The notes beneath the pieces are model-generated. The model did not search any database, was not told the DNA's origin, and worked only from the letters and a program-made list of their open reading frames with translations. 64,000 nucleotides of DNA from Roseovarius mucosus DSM 17069 (lineage in GTDB: Bacteria > Pseudomonadota > Alphaproteobacteria > Rhodobacterales > Rhodobacteraceae): contig NZ_KN293975.1 of assembly GCF_000768555.3 (NCBI RefSeq), forward strand, positions 620,001-684,000, in the 5' to 3' direction. Position 1 is the stretch's first letter. Every line of letters begins with the position of its first letter. Both the position numbers and the translations under genes were made by a program. Below are positions 26,917-35,734 of the stretch, one piece after another.

Positions 26917-27240
26917 ATGGCCAACCCCTGGGCAGGCGAAGTGGCGCTGGTCATTGGCGGCGAACGGCAGGTGATGCGGCTGACGCTAGGGGCCTTGGCC
27001 GAGTTGGAGGCGGCGCTGGAGAGCGGTTCGCTCGTCGATCTGGTGGCACGGTTCGAGGGCGGTGCGTTTTCCACCCGCGATGTGCTGGCGCTGATCGTGG
27101 CGGGGTTGCGCGGGGGCGGCTGGCGCGGATCGGCGGCGGATTTGCTGAGTGCCGACATCGAAGGCGGGCCCATGGCGGCGGCGCGGGCGGCGGCGGAACT
27201 CTTGGCGCGGGCCTTTGCGCTGCCTGAGGTGGGCGGATGA
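26917..27240 (+). CDS. GTA gene 10 protein (tail assembly, DUF3356-like)
   Basis: The 107-residue protein MANPWAGEVALVIGGERQVM has the typical RLTLGALAELEAALESGSLV and STRDVLALIVAGLRGGGWRG stretches of GTA gp10, thought to be a tail assembly chaperone. A GTG at 26908, overlapping the upstream stop, would add three residues; the ATG start matches homologous N-termini. It overlaps the next gene by 4 bp, as paired tail chaperone genes do. Confidence 0.88.
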   Translation: MANPWAGEVALVIGGERQVMRLTLGALAELEAALESGSLVDLVARFEGGAFSTRDVLALIVAGLRGGGWRGSAADLLSADIEGGPMAAARAAAELLARAFALPEVGG

Positions 27241-27443
27241 GTGGGCGGTTTGATTGGCCAGCCTTGATGCGCGCGGGGATGCAGGGACTGGGTCTGCGAC
27301 CGGCGGAGTTCTGGGCACTTACGCCAGCCGAATTGCGCTTGATGCTGGGCGAGCGGCAGGGCGTGCAGCCCATGGCGCGCGCGGGGCTTGAGGCGCTGTT
27401 GCGCGCCTTTCCCGACAGACAAGGAGAGATGAGCGATGGATGA
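27237..27443 (+). CDS. GTA gene 10.1, phage tail assembly chaperone family
   Basis: The 68-residue protein (MSGRFDWPALMRAGMQGLGL) contains RPAEFWALTPAELRLMLGER, the hallmark of rcc01693/DUF2376 tail assembly chaperones. With gp10 it likely coats the tape measure protein during tail assembly. It overlaps both neighbours (4 bp and 8 bp). No slippery sequence was needed to read either frame. Confidence 0.9.
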   Translation: MSGRFDWPALMRAGMQGLGLRPAEFWALTPAELRLMLGERQGVQPMARAGLEALLRAFPDRQGEMSDG

Positions 27444-28095
27444 GTTGGAACGGGCCGACGAGCTTGAGGCGCAGATTGCAGCCCTCGATGACGCAATGGG
27501 GCAGGCTACGGGGATGGCGGCGGCCTTTGGCGCGGAACTTGCGCGGGTGAAGGGCGGCTTTGCCAGTGCCGGGCAGGACGTGCAGTCGCTGGAACGGGGC
27601 CTGAGCCGGGGATTGCGCGGTGCCATACGCGGCGCTGTGGTCGATGGCGATGGCCTGTCGGACAGTTTGCGAAGGTTGGCCACGATCATGGTCAACACTG
27701 CCTTCAACGATGCGACACGTCCGGTGACGGATCAGATTGGCGGGCTGATTTCGCAGGGGATCGGCAGCCTCGTGGGCGGGCTGTTTCCGTTTGCCAAGGG
27801 GGCGTCGTTTTCGCAAGGCCGCGTGCAGCCCTTTGCCAATGGCGGCGTGGTGAGCGGACCTGTGAGCTTTCCGATGCGTGGCGGCACGGGGTTGATGGGC
27901 GAGGCGGGGCCGGAGGCGATCATGCCGCTCAGCCGTGGCCCGGATGGGCGTTTGGGCGTGCGCGCGCAGGGCGGCGGGGGCGTGAGTGTGGTGATGAATA
28001 TTCAGACGCCTGACGCCGAAGGGTTTCGCCGCTCTCAGGGGCAGATCGCGGCGCAGCTTGGCCGCGTGATCGGACGCGGTGGGCGCAATCGCTGA
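27436..28095 (+). CDS. GTA tape measure protein (ORFg11)
   Basis: The 219-residue protein is short, as in GTAs with short tails. It has a helical N-terminal half (MDELERADELEAQIAALDDA), a hydrophobic glycine-rich middle (GGLISQGIGSLVGGLFPFAK) and the conserved C-terminal region FANGGVVSGPVSFPMRGGTG and LMGEAGPEAIMPLSRGPDGR, which is shared by lambda-family tape measures. It sets tail length and threads the tail tube. Confidence 0.92.
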   Translation: MDELERADELEAQIAALDDAMGQATGMAAAFGAELARVKGGFASAGQDVQSLERGLSRGLRGAIRGAVVDGDGLSDSLRRLATIMVNTAFNDATRPVTDQIGGLISQGIGSLVGGLFPFAKGASFSQGRVQPFANGGVVSGPVSFPMRGGTGLMGEAGPEAIMPLSRGPDGRLGVRAQGGGGVSVVMNIQTPDAEGFRRSQGQIAAQLGRVIGRGGRNR

Positions 28096-28108
28096 AAAGG
28101 AGCGGGAC

Positions 28109-28741
28109 ATGGGATTTCACGAGGTCAGATTTCCGGCGAGCCTGAGTTTCGGCTCGCTTGGCGGGCCGGAGCGGCTGACGGATATTGTCACGCTGGCCAA
28201 CGGGTTTGAGGAGCGCAACACGCCCTGGGCGCAGGCGCGCAGGCGGTATGACGCGGGCGTGGCGCTTCGGTCGCTGGATGATATCGAGGCGTTGATTGCA
28301 TTTTTCGAGGCGCGGCGTGGGCAGCTTTTCGGGTTTCGCTGGAAGGACTGGACCGATTTCAAATCTGGCCGGGCCAAGGCGGCGCCGGATTACCGGGATC
28401 AGGAGATTGGTGTGGGGGATGATGCAACGGTCGCCTTTCCGCTTTTGAAATCCTATCGGTCTGGCGATCAGGTGGCGGTGCGCCCCATCGTCAAACCGGT
28501 CAAGGGCACGGTGCGCATGGGCCTCGATAATGTCGAAATGCAGGAGGGCGTGCATTACGCGGTTGATACATTTACGGGCATCGTCACGTTCTCTGAGCCG
28601 CCAAATCGCGGCGTTCCGGTCACGGCGGGGTATGAATTCGATGTGCCGGTGCGGTTCGATACGGACCGTATTCAGACCAGCCTTGCCAGCTTTCAGGCGG
28701 GCGAGGTGCCCAATGTGCCGGTCGTGGAGATCCGGGTATGA
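28109..28741 (+). CDS. GTA distal tail protein, DUF2460 (ORFg12)
   Basis: The 210-residue protein starts MGFHEVRFPASLSFGSLGGP, with AAGGAG 7 bases upstream. DUF2460 landmarks are RLTDIVTLANGFEERNTPWA, LIAFFEARRGQLFGFRWKDW, and VTAGYEFDVPVRFDTDRIQ. It closes the tail tube and carries the baseplate. An ATG 30 bases upstream, inside g11, was rejected. Overlaps g13 by 4 bp. Confidence 0.94.
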   Translation: MGFHEVRFPASLSFGSLGGPERLTDIVTLANGFEERNTPWAQARRRYDAGVALRSLDDIEALIAFFEARRGQLFGFRWKDWTDFKSGRAKAAPDYRDQEIGVGDDATVAFPLLKSYRSGDQVAVRPIVKPVKGTVRMGLDNVEMQEGVHYAVDTFTGIVTFSEPPNRGVPVTAGYEFDVPVRFDTDRIQTSLASFQAGEVPNVPVVEIRV

Positions 28742-29613
28742 GCGGGCTTCTGGAGCATCTCAAGTCGGGTGTCACCACGACCTGCCGGTGTTGGGCACTG
28801 ACCCGCCGCGACGGGGTGGTGATGGGGTTCACCGATCACGACCGGCCATTGACGTTCGAGGGCGTGACGTTTCGCCCCGATACCGGGCTGAGTGCGCTGG
28901 CCCTCCAGCAGACCACAGGGCTGTCGGTGGACAACACCGAAGCCCTCGGCGCGCTGAGCGATGCGGCCATCCGCGAGGCGGATATCGAGGCCGGGCGATA
29001 TGACGGCGCGGAGTTGCGCGCGTGGCTTGTCAATTGGCAGGATGTGACAGCGCGCAGCTTGATATTTCGCGGCACCATGGGCGAGTTGCGCCGCGCAGGT
29101 GGGGCCTTCGAGGCCGAGTTGCGCGGGCTGACCGATGCGCTCAATGTGCCGTTGGGGCGGGTCTATCAAAAGGCGTGCAGCGCCATTCTGGGGGATCGGA
29201 CCTGCACCTTTGATCTGGATACGCCGGGGTATGCTGCGGAGCGTCCCGCCGAGGAGGTTGAGGAGAACCGTGTGTTTCGCTTTGCCGAGATGGGCGGCTT
29301 TGAAGACGATTGGTTTCGGCATGGCGTGATCCGGGTATTGAGCGGGGCGGCCACGGGGCTGATCGGGCTGATCAAGCGCGACCGGAACGACGGCGCGGGA
29401 CGGGTGATTGATCTTTGGCATCCGTTTGGGGCGACAGTCGCGCCGGGGGATGCGCTGCGCATCGAAGCGGGGTGTGACAAGCGCATGGCAACCTGTCAGT
29501 TCAAGTTTGACAACCTTATGAACTTTCAAGGGTTTCCGGATATTCCCGGGGATGACTGGACGATCACGGATCCGACCAAGAGTGCGCATCTGGACGGTGG
29601 GAGCCGCAGATGA
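28738..29613 (+). CDS. GTA baseplate hub protein, DUF2163 (ORFg13)
   Basis: The 291-residue protein carries the N-terminal DUF2163 block (CRCWALTRRDGVVMGFTDHD), the middle VYQKACSAILGDRTCTFDLD with two conserved Cys, and the C-terminal CDKRMATCQFKFDNLMNFQG and GFPDIPGDDW. The four cysteines probably bind an iron-sulfur cluster, as shown structurally for the Rhodobacter GTA hub. Overlaps g12 and g14 by 4 bp each. Confidence 0.94.
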   Translation: MSGLLEHLKSGVTTTCRCWALTRRDGVVMGFTDHDRPLTFEGVTFRPDTGLSALALQQTTGLSVDNTEALGALSDAAIREADIEAGRYDGAELRAWLVNWQDVTARSLIFRGTMGELRRAGGAFEAELRGLTDALNVPLGRVYQKACSAILGDRTCTFDLDTPGYAAERPAEEVEENRVFRFAEMGGFEDDWFRHGVIRVLSGAATGLIGLIKRDRNDGAGRVIDLWHPFGATVAPGDALRIEAGCDKRMATCQFKFDNLMNFQGFPDIPGDDWTITDPTKSAHLDGGSRR

Positions 29614-30053
29614 GCGGGCAGGACACGCGGATTGTCGCGGCAGCGCGGGGCTGGATCGGTACACCCTACCGGCATCAGGCGGCCTGTCGCGGGGCGGGCT
29701 GTGATTGTCTGGGGCTGGTGCGAGGCCTCTGGCGAGAGATCAAGGGTGCCGAGCCAGAGCAACCGCCGGCCTATTCGATGGACTGGTCCGAACCGGCGCG
29801 GGACGAGGCGCTGTGGCGGGCCGCGGCGCGGCATTTGCTGGCCAAGGATCTGGCCCAAGAGGCGGTGGGTGATGTGATCCTCTTTCGCATGCGCGAAGGG
29901 TCGGTTGCCAAGCATCTGGGCGTGGTCGCGGGCGTCGGCGCGCGCGCGTCTTTCATTCATGCCTATTCGGGGCATGGCGTGGTTGAGACCGCGCTGAGCG
30001 CCCCGTGGCGGCGGCGCATCGTAGCGCGATTTGCATTTCCCGAGGAGGGCTGA
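29610..30053 (+). CDS. GTA cell wall peptidase, NlpC/P60 family (ORFg14)
   Basis: The 147-residue protein has the NlpC/P60 pattern: WIGTPYRHQAACRGAGCDCL with nucleophile Cys33, the His in KHLGVVAG (about 102) and a second polar/His position in FIHAYSGHGVVE (about 117). It would open recipient peptidoglycan during DNA delivery. It overlaps g13 by 4 bp and is followed by the giant tip gene after 3 bp. Confidence 0.94.
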   Translation: MSGQDTRIVAAARGWIGTPYRHQAACRGAGCDCLGLVRGLWREIKGAEPEQPPAYSMDWSEPARDEALWRAAARHLLAKDLAQEAVGDVILFRMREGSVAKHLGVVAGVGARASFIHAYSGHGVVETALSAPWRRRIVARFAFPEEG

Positions 30054-30056
30054 GCC

Positions 30057-33000
30057 ATGGCAACCATTCTGTTATCCGCCGCGGGGGCAGCGATTGGCGG
30101 CGCGGTGGGCGGCACGGCGCTTGGCCTGTCGTCGGTGGCGATCGGGCGCTTTGCCGGGGCCGTGATCGGCCGTTCGATTGACCAACGGCTGTTGGGCCAA
30201 GGATCGGAAGTGGTCGAGACAGGGCGCGTCAGCCGGTTGCGCCTGACCGGCGCGGGCGAGGGTGATGCCATCCCGCAGGTTTACGGGCGCATGCGTGTGG
30301 GCGGACAGGTGATCTGGGCCACCGAGTTTCGCGAAAATGTAACCGTAACCCAAGGCAGCCGGGGCGGCGGCAAGGGCAATCCCCGCCCCGCCACGCCCGA
30401 TACGCGCGCGATCAGCTATTCACTGAGTTTGGCGCTTGCGCTCTGCGAGGGGGAGATTACCCGTGTCGCAAGGGTCTGGGCGGATGGGACCGAGGTGGCG
30501 CCCAGCAGTCTCAACATGCAGGTCTACAAGGGCACGCGCGATCAATTGCCCGATCCCCGGATCGAGGCGGTGGAAGGGGAGGGCAATGTTCCCGCCTATC
30601 GTGGCACCGCCTATGTGGTGATCGAGGATCTGGACATCAGCCAGTTCGGCAACCGTGTTCCACAGTTCAGTTTCGAGGTGTGCCGCCCGTCGCAGGCGGG
30701 CAGCCCGGGGGCCGATCTTGATCCGATGCGGGCGGTGCGGGGCGTGGCGCTGCTGCCCGGCACGGGGGAATACGCGCTGGCCACGACGCCGGTCACGATG
30801 AATTTTGGCCTTGGATCGAGCGGGATCGCAAATATCAACAGCCCCTCCGCGCGCGCGGATATGACCACGGCGCTGGAGGGCCTGGTTGAAGAACTGCCGG
30901 GATGTGGGGCGGTGTCGCTGATCGTCAGCTGGTTCGGGGACGATCTGCGCTGCGGGGTTTGCCAGATCAGGCCGAGGGTGGAGCAAAAGCAATTCGAAGC
31001 GACGAACATGCCCTGGCAGGTTTCAAGCCTGAGCCGTGCCGAGGCGGGGGAAGTGCCCAAGGATACGCAGGGTCGCGAGGTCTATGGCGGCACGCCGACC
31101 GACCAGGCGGTGATCGAGGCCATTCTTGCGCTGCAACAGGCGGGGCAAGAGGTGCTTTACTATCCGTTCATCCTGATGGAGCAGATGCCGGGTAATGGCC
31201 TGCCCGATCCGTGGAGCGGGGCCGAGGATCAGGCGGTGCTGCCATGGCGCGGGCGGATTACCACCTCCAAGGCCCCAGGGCAGGCGGGCAGCCCGGATGG
31301 CACGCCAGAGGCGGAGGCGGAGGTCGCTGCGTTCTTCGGCACCGCGCGCGCCGTAGATTTCACGGTGACTCCCATTGCGGCGCAGGTGGCGGAGAGACCC
31401 GGCACCGGTGCGCTGGACCTTTTGAGCTTTGGCGGCGCGGTCAAGCTGAGCCCGGTGGCCTATCATGGCCCCGATGAGTGGTCTTACCGGCGGTTCATCC
31501 TGCATCAGGCCGCACTTTGTGCTGCTGTGGGGGGCGTCGAAAGCTTTTGCATCGGGTCGGAAATGCGTGGCCTCACGCAGATCCGGGGGGCGAACAACAG
31601 CTTTCCGGCGGTGGCACAGCTGATCGCCTTGGCGGCAGAGGTGCGCGCGTTGATGGGGCCAGAGGTCAAGATCAGCTATGCGGCCGATTGGTCGGAATAT
31701 TTCGGTTATCAACCGGGGAATGGGGATCGGTTCTTTCACCTCGATCCCCTGTGGGCGGATGGCAATATCGACTTTATCGGCATCGACAATTACATGCCCC
31801 TCAGCGATTGGCGCGACGGGGACGCGCACCTTGACGCGCGAGACTGGCCGTCGATCTATGATCTGGACTATCTGCAAGGCAATATCGCGGGGGGTGAGGG
31901 CTATGACTGGTTCTACCCAACGGCAGAAGCGCGCGCGGCGCAGCGGCGGGTGTCGATCACGGATGAGGCCCATGGCGAGCCGTGGATCTGGCGCTTCAAG
32001 GATCTGCGAAGCTGGTGGGAAAACCGGCATTTCGAGCGGGTGGGCGGGCTGCGTGTGCCTGAGCCAACCGCATGGGTGCCGCAATCGAAACCGATCCGTT
32101 TTACTGAATATGGCTGTGCGGCCGTGGACAAGGGCACCAACGAGCCGAACAAGTTTCTGGACCCCAAATCGTCGGAGTCGCGCCTGCCGCGGCATTCGAC
32201 AGGGCAGCGCGATGAGTTGATCCAGGTGCAATACTTGCGGGCTATGGCGGCCTTTTGGACTGATCCGGCGCGGAATCCGACGTCAGAGGAATTCGAGGGT
32301 CGGATGGTCGATATGGATCACGCCTATGTTTGGGCGTGGGACGCGCGGCCTTATCCCTATTTTCCGAGCAATCTCGACCTTTGGTCGGATGGTGCGAATT
32401 ACGCGCGCGGGCATTGGATCAATGGGCGGGTAAGCGGGCGGCGATTGGCGGATGTGCTTGCCGAAGTGGCGGCGCGCGCGGGCCTGAGCGATCTGGACAC
32501 AAGCCGCGCCGAGGGATTCCTGCGCGGCTACCTAGTGGATCAGGTCAGCGAGGCGCGTGCAACCTTACAACCCTTGATGCTCGCCTATGGTCTTGATGCA
32601 ATCGAGCGGGCTGGTGTGCTTGAATTCCGCAAGCGGCACGGGCGAGTGGATCACGCCGTCGATCTCAATCGGGTGGTGCGCGATCCGGAATTGGGGGGGG
32701 TGATAGAGGAACTGCGCGGCAGCGACCTGGAACTTGCGGGCCGGGTGCGATTACGGTTTCTGCAGGCGGATGCCGATTATGAGGCGATTTCTGAAGAGGC
32801 GATCCTGCCCGATGAGGAGACGCATGCGGTGGCAACTTCGGAGATGCCGCTGGCGCTGACGCGGGCCGAGGGGCGGCAGGTGGTGGAGAGGTGGCTCTCG
32901 GAAGCGCGGCTGTCGGTCGATACGCTGCGCCTGACGTTGCCGCCCTCGCAACTGGCCGTTGGCGCGGGGGATGTGATTGAGATGCCCAAAGGCGACGCTG

Positions 33001-34064
33001 GCGCGCGGTTTCGGATCGACCGGGTTGAGCAGATGGGCAATGCGCAGCGCGTCGATGCGGTGCGGATCGACCCTGAAAGTTATCGGCCCATTCTGATCGA
33101 CGACAGCCCGGCGCGGTTGCGCCCTTTTGTGGCCCCGGGGCCGGTGACGCCACTTTTTCTTGATCTGCCACTCTTGACCGGCGAGGAGGTGCCACATGCG
33201 CCGCATATCGCGGTGCTGGCCAATCCCTGGCCTGGGACGGCGGCGATCTATTCTGCCTCGGAGGATGCCAATTATCGGCTCAACACCTTGGTTGCAGCGC
33301 GCAGCACGGTAGGGGTGACGCAAACGCCGCTCTTACCAGCACCCATGGGGAGGATCGACCGGGGCGATGGGTTGTTCGTGCGGATGCGGTTCGGGACCTT
33401 GGAGAGCGTGGGCGATGCGGCGCTCTTGAACGGCGGCAATCTCTGCGCCATTGGCGACGGCACGCCGGGGGGCTGGGAATTGTTCCAGTTCCGCGATGCG
33501 GAGTTGGTGGCGCCGGAGACGTATGTTCTGCGCCACCGGTTGCGCGGGCAGGCGGGAACGGAACGGGCAGGCGGGGGCGTCTGGCCTGCGGGGTCACTTT
33601 TCGTGCGGCTCAACGGCGTGCCGCAGCAGATCGAATTGACCGAGGCGCAGCGCGGACAGGCGTTGCATTACCGGATCGGGCCGGGGGGACGGCCGGTGGA
33701 TGATCCGAGCTTCGCCCATGCGGTGCTGGCCTTTGACGGGGTGGGTCTGCGCCCTTATGCGCCGGTTCATCTGCGGCTGGTTGAGGTCGATGGCGATCTG
33801 GCAGTCTCATGGATCAGGCGAACGCGGATTGGCGGGGATCGGTGGGACACGCCCGAGGTGCCGCTAGGCGAAGAGAGCGAGCGCTATCTCGTGCGGGTGA
33901 TGCGGGGGACGCAGATCCTGCGAGAGGTCACTTTGGAGCGTTCGGAATGGATTTACTCGGCGACGGCGCGGGTTGCGGATGGGCCGGACGCGGGCAAAAG
34001 GATAGAGGTGGCGCAGATGTCTGCCAGTTTTGGGCCGGGCACATTCGCGGTCCGTGAACTCTGA
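30057..34064 (+). CDS. GTA megatron/host specificity protein (ORFg15)
   Basis: The 1335-residue tail tip protein starts with a glycine-rich hydrophobic stretch (LSAAGAAIGGAVGGTALGLS). It then has the GTA TIM-barrel-like domain (about residues 430-750), recognisable from IGSEMRGLTQIRGANNSFPA, YAADWSEYFGYQPGNGDRFF and FIGIDNYMPLSDWRDGDAHL. The later part matches the phage-tail hub domain (DLDTSRAEGFLRGYLVDQVS) and ends in an Ig-like or receptor-binding region. The TIM barrel is proposed to act on surface sugars. The frame is intact throughout, including a G8 run near 32693, and a terminator follows at 34107. Confidence 0.95.
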   Translation: MATILLSAAGAAIGGAVGGTALGLSSVAIGRFAGAVIGRSIDQRLLGQGSEVVETGRVSRLRLTGAGEGDAIPQVYGRMRVGGQVIWATEFRENVTVTQGSRGGGKGNPRPATPDTRAISYSLSLALALCEGEITRVARVWADGTEVAPSSLNMQVYKGTRDQLPDPRIEAVEGEGNVPAYRGTAYVVIEDLDISQFGNRVPQFSFEVCRPSQAGSPGADLDPMRAVRGVALLPGTGEYALATTPVTMNFGLGSSGIANINSPSARADMTTALEGLVEELPGCGAVSLIVSWFGDDLRCGVCQIRPRVEQKQFEATNMPWQVSSLSRAEAGEVPKDTQGREVYGGTPTDQAVIEAILALQQAGQEVLYYPFILMEQMPGNGLPDPWSGAEDQAVLPWRGRITTSKAPGQAGSPDGTPEAEAEVAAFFGTARAVDFTVTPIAAQVAERPGTGALDLLSFGGAVKLSPVAYHGPDEWSYRRFILHQAALCAAVGGVESFCIGSEMRGLTQIRGANNSFPAVAQLIALAAEVRALMGPEVKISYAADWSEYFGYQPGNGDRFFHLDPLWADGNIDFIGIDNYMPLSDWRDGDAHLDARDWPSIYDLDYLQGNIAGGEGYDWFYPTAEARAAQRRVSITDEAHGEPWIWRFKDLRSWWENRHFERVGGLRVPEPTAWVPQSKPIRFTEYGCAAVDKGTNEPNKFLDPKSSESRLPRHSTGQRDELIQVQYLRAMAAFWTDPARNPTSEEFEGRMVDMDHAYVWAWDARPYPYFPSNLDLWSDGANYARGHWINGRVSGRRLADVLAEVAARAGLSDLDTSRAEGFLRGYLVDQVSEARATLQPLMLAYGLDAIERAGVLEFRKRHGRVDHAVDLNRVVRDPELGGVIEELRGSDLELAGRVRLRFLQADADYEAISEEAILPDEETHAVATSEMPLALTRAEGRQVVERWLSEARLSVDTLRLTLPPSQLAVGAGDVIEMPKGDAGARFRIDRVEQMGNAQRVDAVRIDPESYRPILIDDSPARLRPFVAPGPVTPLFLDLPLLTGEEVPHAPHIAVLANPWPGTAAIYSASEDANYRLNTLVAARSTVGVTQTPLLPAPMGRIDRGDGLFVRMRFGTLESVGDAALLNGGNLCAIGDGTPGGWELFQFRDAELVAPETYVLRHRLRGQAGTERAGGGVWPAGSLFVRLNGVPQQIELTEAQRGQALHYRIGPGGRPVDDPSFAHAVLAFDGVGLRPYAPVHLRLVEVDGDLAVSWIRRTRIGGDRWDTPEVPLGEESERYLVRVMRGTQILREVTLERSEWIYSATARVADGPDAGKRIEVAQMSASFGPGTFAVREL

Positions 34065-34077
34065 GGTGGGCGCGGCT

Positions 34078-34105
34078 TACCTGAGTATTTGGAGAACGCA
34101 AATGC
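34078..34105. repeat. Roseobacter-type intergenic motif
   Basis: The stretch TTACCTGAGTATTTGGAGAA followed by CGCAAATG lies directly after the GTA cluster. It resembles the GAGGTATTT element at 655-718 and a motif often seen at gene ends in roseobacters. Repeat status is inferred from two partial copies and general knowledge. Confidence 0.4.
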
Positions 34106-34106
34106 A

Positions 34107-34134
34107 GGGGCGGGTGGTGATCCCGCCCCGTTTT
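34107..34134 (+). terminator. Terminator of the GTA cluster
   Basis: GGGGCGGG (34107-34114) pairs with CCCGCCCC (34122-34129) across a 7-base loop, followed by GTTTT. It lies 43 bp after the last GTA gene and just before the convergent small-gene stop, so it may act in both directions. Confidence 0.8.
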
Positions 34135-34137
34135 CAG

Positions 34138-34308
34138 TCAGCTCGAAGTTTGCGGCACGCAGCTATTGGTCGCTGCGTCCCATGCGGTTCCAGCTACACA
34201 GGAAATCGCCTGTTTCTGCTTGCTGTAGTTGCAGCCCCCCGTGGCCAGGGCCAAGCTGGGTGTGACAACAAGTGCGAGGGCGGCCAATCCGAATTTCAAC
34301 TTCATCAT
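34138..34308 (-). CDS. Small secreted two-cysteine-pair protein downstream of purB
   Basis: The 56-residue product starts MMKLKFGLAALALVVTPSLA with a signal peptide ending near ALA. The mature part of about 33 residues has CNYSKQKQAISCVAGTAWDA and a final Cys in NSCVP, a C-x(9)-C-x(9-12)-C pattern with a G-x-x-W-D core. That recalls small chitin-binding-like folds but is too short to assign. AGGGAGAC precedes the ATG at 34308. It follows purB by 31 bp on the same strand and seems to be a conserved companion of purB in Rhodobacteraceae; this last point is from memory and unverified. Confidence 0.65.
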   Translation of the reverse strand: MMKLKFGLAALALVVTPSLALATGGCNYSKQKQAISCVAGTAWDAATNSCVPQTSS

Positions 34309-34339
34309 ATGTCTCCCTGTTGGACAGGGGTTCAAACTA

Positions 34340-35647
34340 TCATGATTCCCCGAAAACTCGGGCAAAAATCGTGTCCACATGCTTGGTATGATAGCCCAAG
34401 TCGAATTTTTCAGCAATTTCCGCCGGGCTGAGCGCGGCTGTGACCTCTGCATCATTCAGCAACTCGGTTTTGAAGTCGCAGCCGGTTTCCCAGACCTTGA
34501 GCGCGTTGCGCTGCACGAGGCGGTAAGCATCCTCGCGGCTCACGCCCGCTTGGGTCAGGGCTAGAAGAACGCGTTGGCTCATCACGAGGCCGGGAAACTT
34601 GTTCATATTGGCCATCATGTTGTCAGGGTAGACCAACAGCTTGTCGATGACATTGGTCAGGCGGGCGAGCGCGAAATCGAGCGTGATTGTGGCGTCCGGA
34701 CCGATCATGCGCTCGACAGAGCTGTGCGAGATGTCGCGCTCGTGCCAGAGGGCCACGTTTTCCATCGCAGGCACAACGGCCATGCGCACGAGGCGAGCCA
34801 GGCCGGTGAGGTTTTCGGTCAGCACCGGGTTCTTCTTGTGCGGCATGGCCGAAGAGCCCTTTTGCCCCATCGAAAAGAACTCAGCGGCCTCGAGCACTTC
34901 GGTGCGCTGCATGTGGCGGATCTCGATGGCGACATTCTCGATGCTACTGGCCACGACACCAAGAGCGGCAAAAAAGGCGGCGTGGCGGTCGCGCGGGATC
35001 ACTTGGGTGCTGATGGGCTCTGGCGTCAGGCCAAGCTGGGCGCAGACATGCGCCTCGACGCGTGGATCGACATTCGCAAAGGTGCCGACGGCGCCGGAAA
35101 TGGCGCCTGTGGCGATCTCTTCGCGGGCGGTCTGCAGGCGGCGCAGGTTGCGCTGCATCTCGGCGTAAAAGCGGGCAAAGGTCAGGCCCATGGTGGTGGG
35201 CTCTGCGTGAATGCCATGGCTGCGCCCGATGCGCAGCGTGTCCTTGTGCTCGTAAGCGCGGCGTTTGAGCGCGGCCAGGAGCGCCTTCATATCCGCGATC
35301 AGGATATCGGCGGCGCGGGTCAACTGGATATTGAAGCAGGTATCGAGGACGTCCGAAGATGTCATGCCCTGATGTACAAAGCGCGCCTCGTCGCTGCCTA
35401 CATGCTCGGCCAGATGTGTGAGAAAGGCGATAACGTCGTGTTTTGTCTCGGCTTCGATCTCGTCGATCCGCGCGACGTTGAACTCGACATCCTTGGCTTT
35501 CCACACCGCTTGCGCGTTCTCACGCGGAATAACGCCCAGATCAGCCATGGCGTCACAGGCATGCGCCTCGATTTCGAACCAGATGCGGAATTTGGTAGCG
35601 GGTTCCCAGATGGCGACCATATCGGGGCGGGAATAACGAGGTATCAT
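34340..35647 (-). CDS. purB: Adenylosuccinate lyase
   Basis: The 435-residue enzyme carries the fumarase/aspartase superfamily signature SSAMPHKKNPVLTEN, the catalytic region FVHQGMTSSDVLDT (near residue 85) and IGRSHGIHAEPTTMGLTFA. It cleaves SAICAR to AICAR and adenylosuccinate to AMP, both with release of fumarate. The start MIPRYSRPDMVAIWEP is typical of PurB; the open frame to 35713 adds a non-conserved extension and was not used. It is the second purine gene of the window. Confidence 0.97.
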   Translation of the reverse strand: MIPRYSRPDMVAIWEPATKFRIWFEIEAHACDAMADLGVIPRENAQAVWKAKDVEFNVARIDEIEAETKHDVIAFLTHLAEHVGSDEARFVHQGMTSSDVLDTCFNIQLTRAADILIADMKALLAALKRRAYEHKDTLRIGRSHGIHAEPTTMGLTFARFYAEMQRNLRRLQTAREEIATGAISGAVGTFANVDPRVEAHVCAQLGLTPEPISTQVIPRDRHAAFFAALGVVASSIENVAIEIRHMQRTEVLEAAEFFSMGQKGSSAMPHKKNPVLTENLTGLARLVRMAVVPAMENVALWHERDISHSSVERMIGPDATITLDFALARLTNVIDKLLVYPDNMMANMNKFPGLVMSQRVLLALTQAGVSREDAYRLVQRNALKVWETGCDFKTELLNDAEVTAALSPAEIAEKFDLGYHTKHVDTIFARVFGES

Positions 35648-35703
35648 GCGGCGATCCTTGATGAGACTAACGGAATTTGCCGCGCTTGTAGTCGCAAGAG
35701 GGG

Positions 35704-35721
35704 GGCGCGGCAAGCCGCGCC
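35704..35721 (-). terminator. Hairpin downstream of the glycosidase-like gene
   Basis: GGCGCGGC and GCCGCGCC form an 8-bp stem with a 2-base loop, 14 bp after the stop of the gene at 35735-37534. The minus-strand sequence after it (CCCTCTTGCG) has no T-run, so this is weak as an intrinsic terminator. Confidence 0.4.
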
Positions 35722-35734
35722 GCGGGATCCCGGC

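Noticed and set aside
27237..27443. Programmed frameshift between the two GTA tail chaperone genes
   Set aside because: Both genes have their own starts and overlap by 4 bp; no slippery heptamer was seen at the junction.
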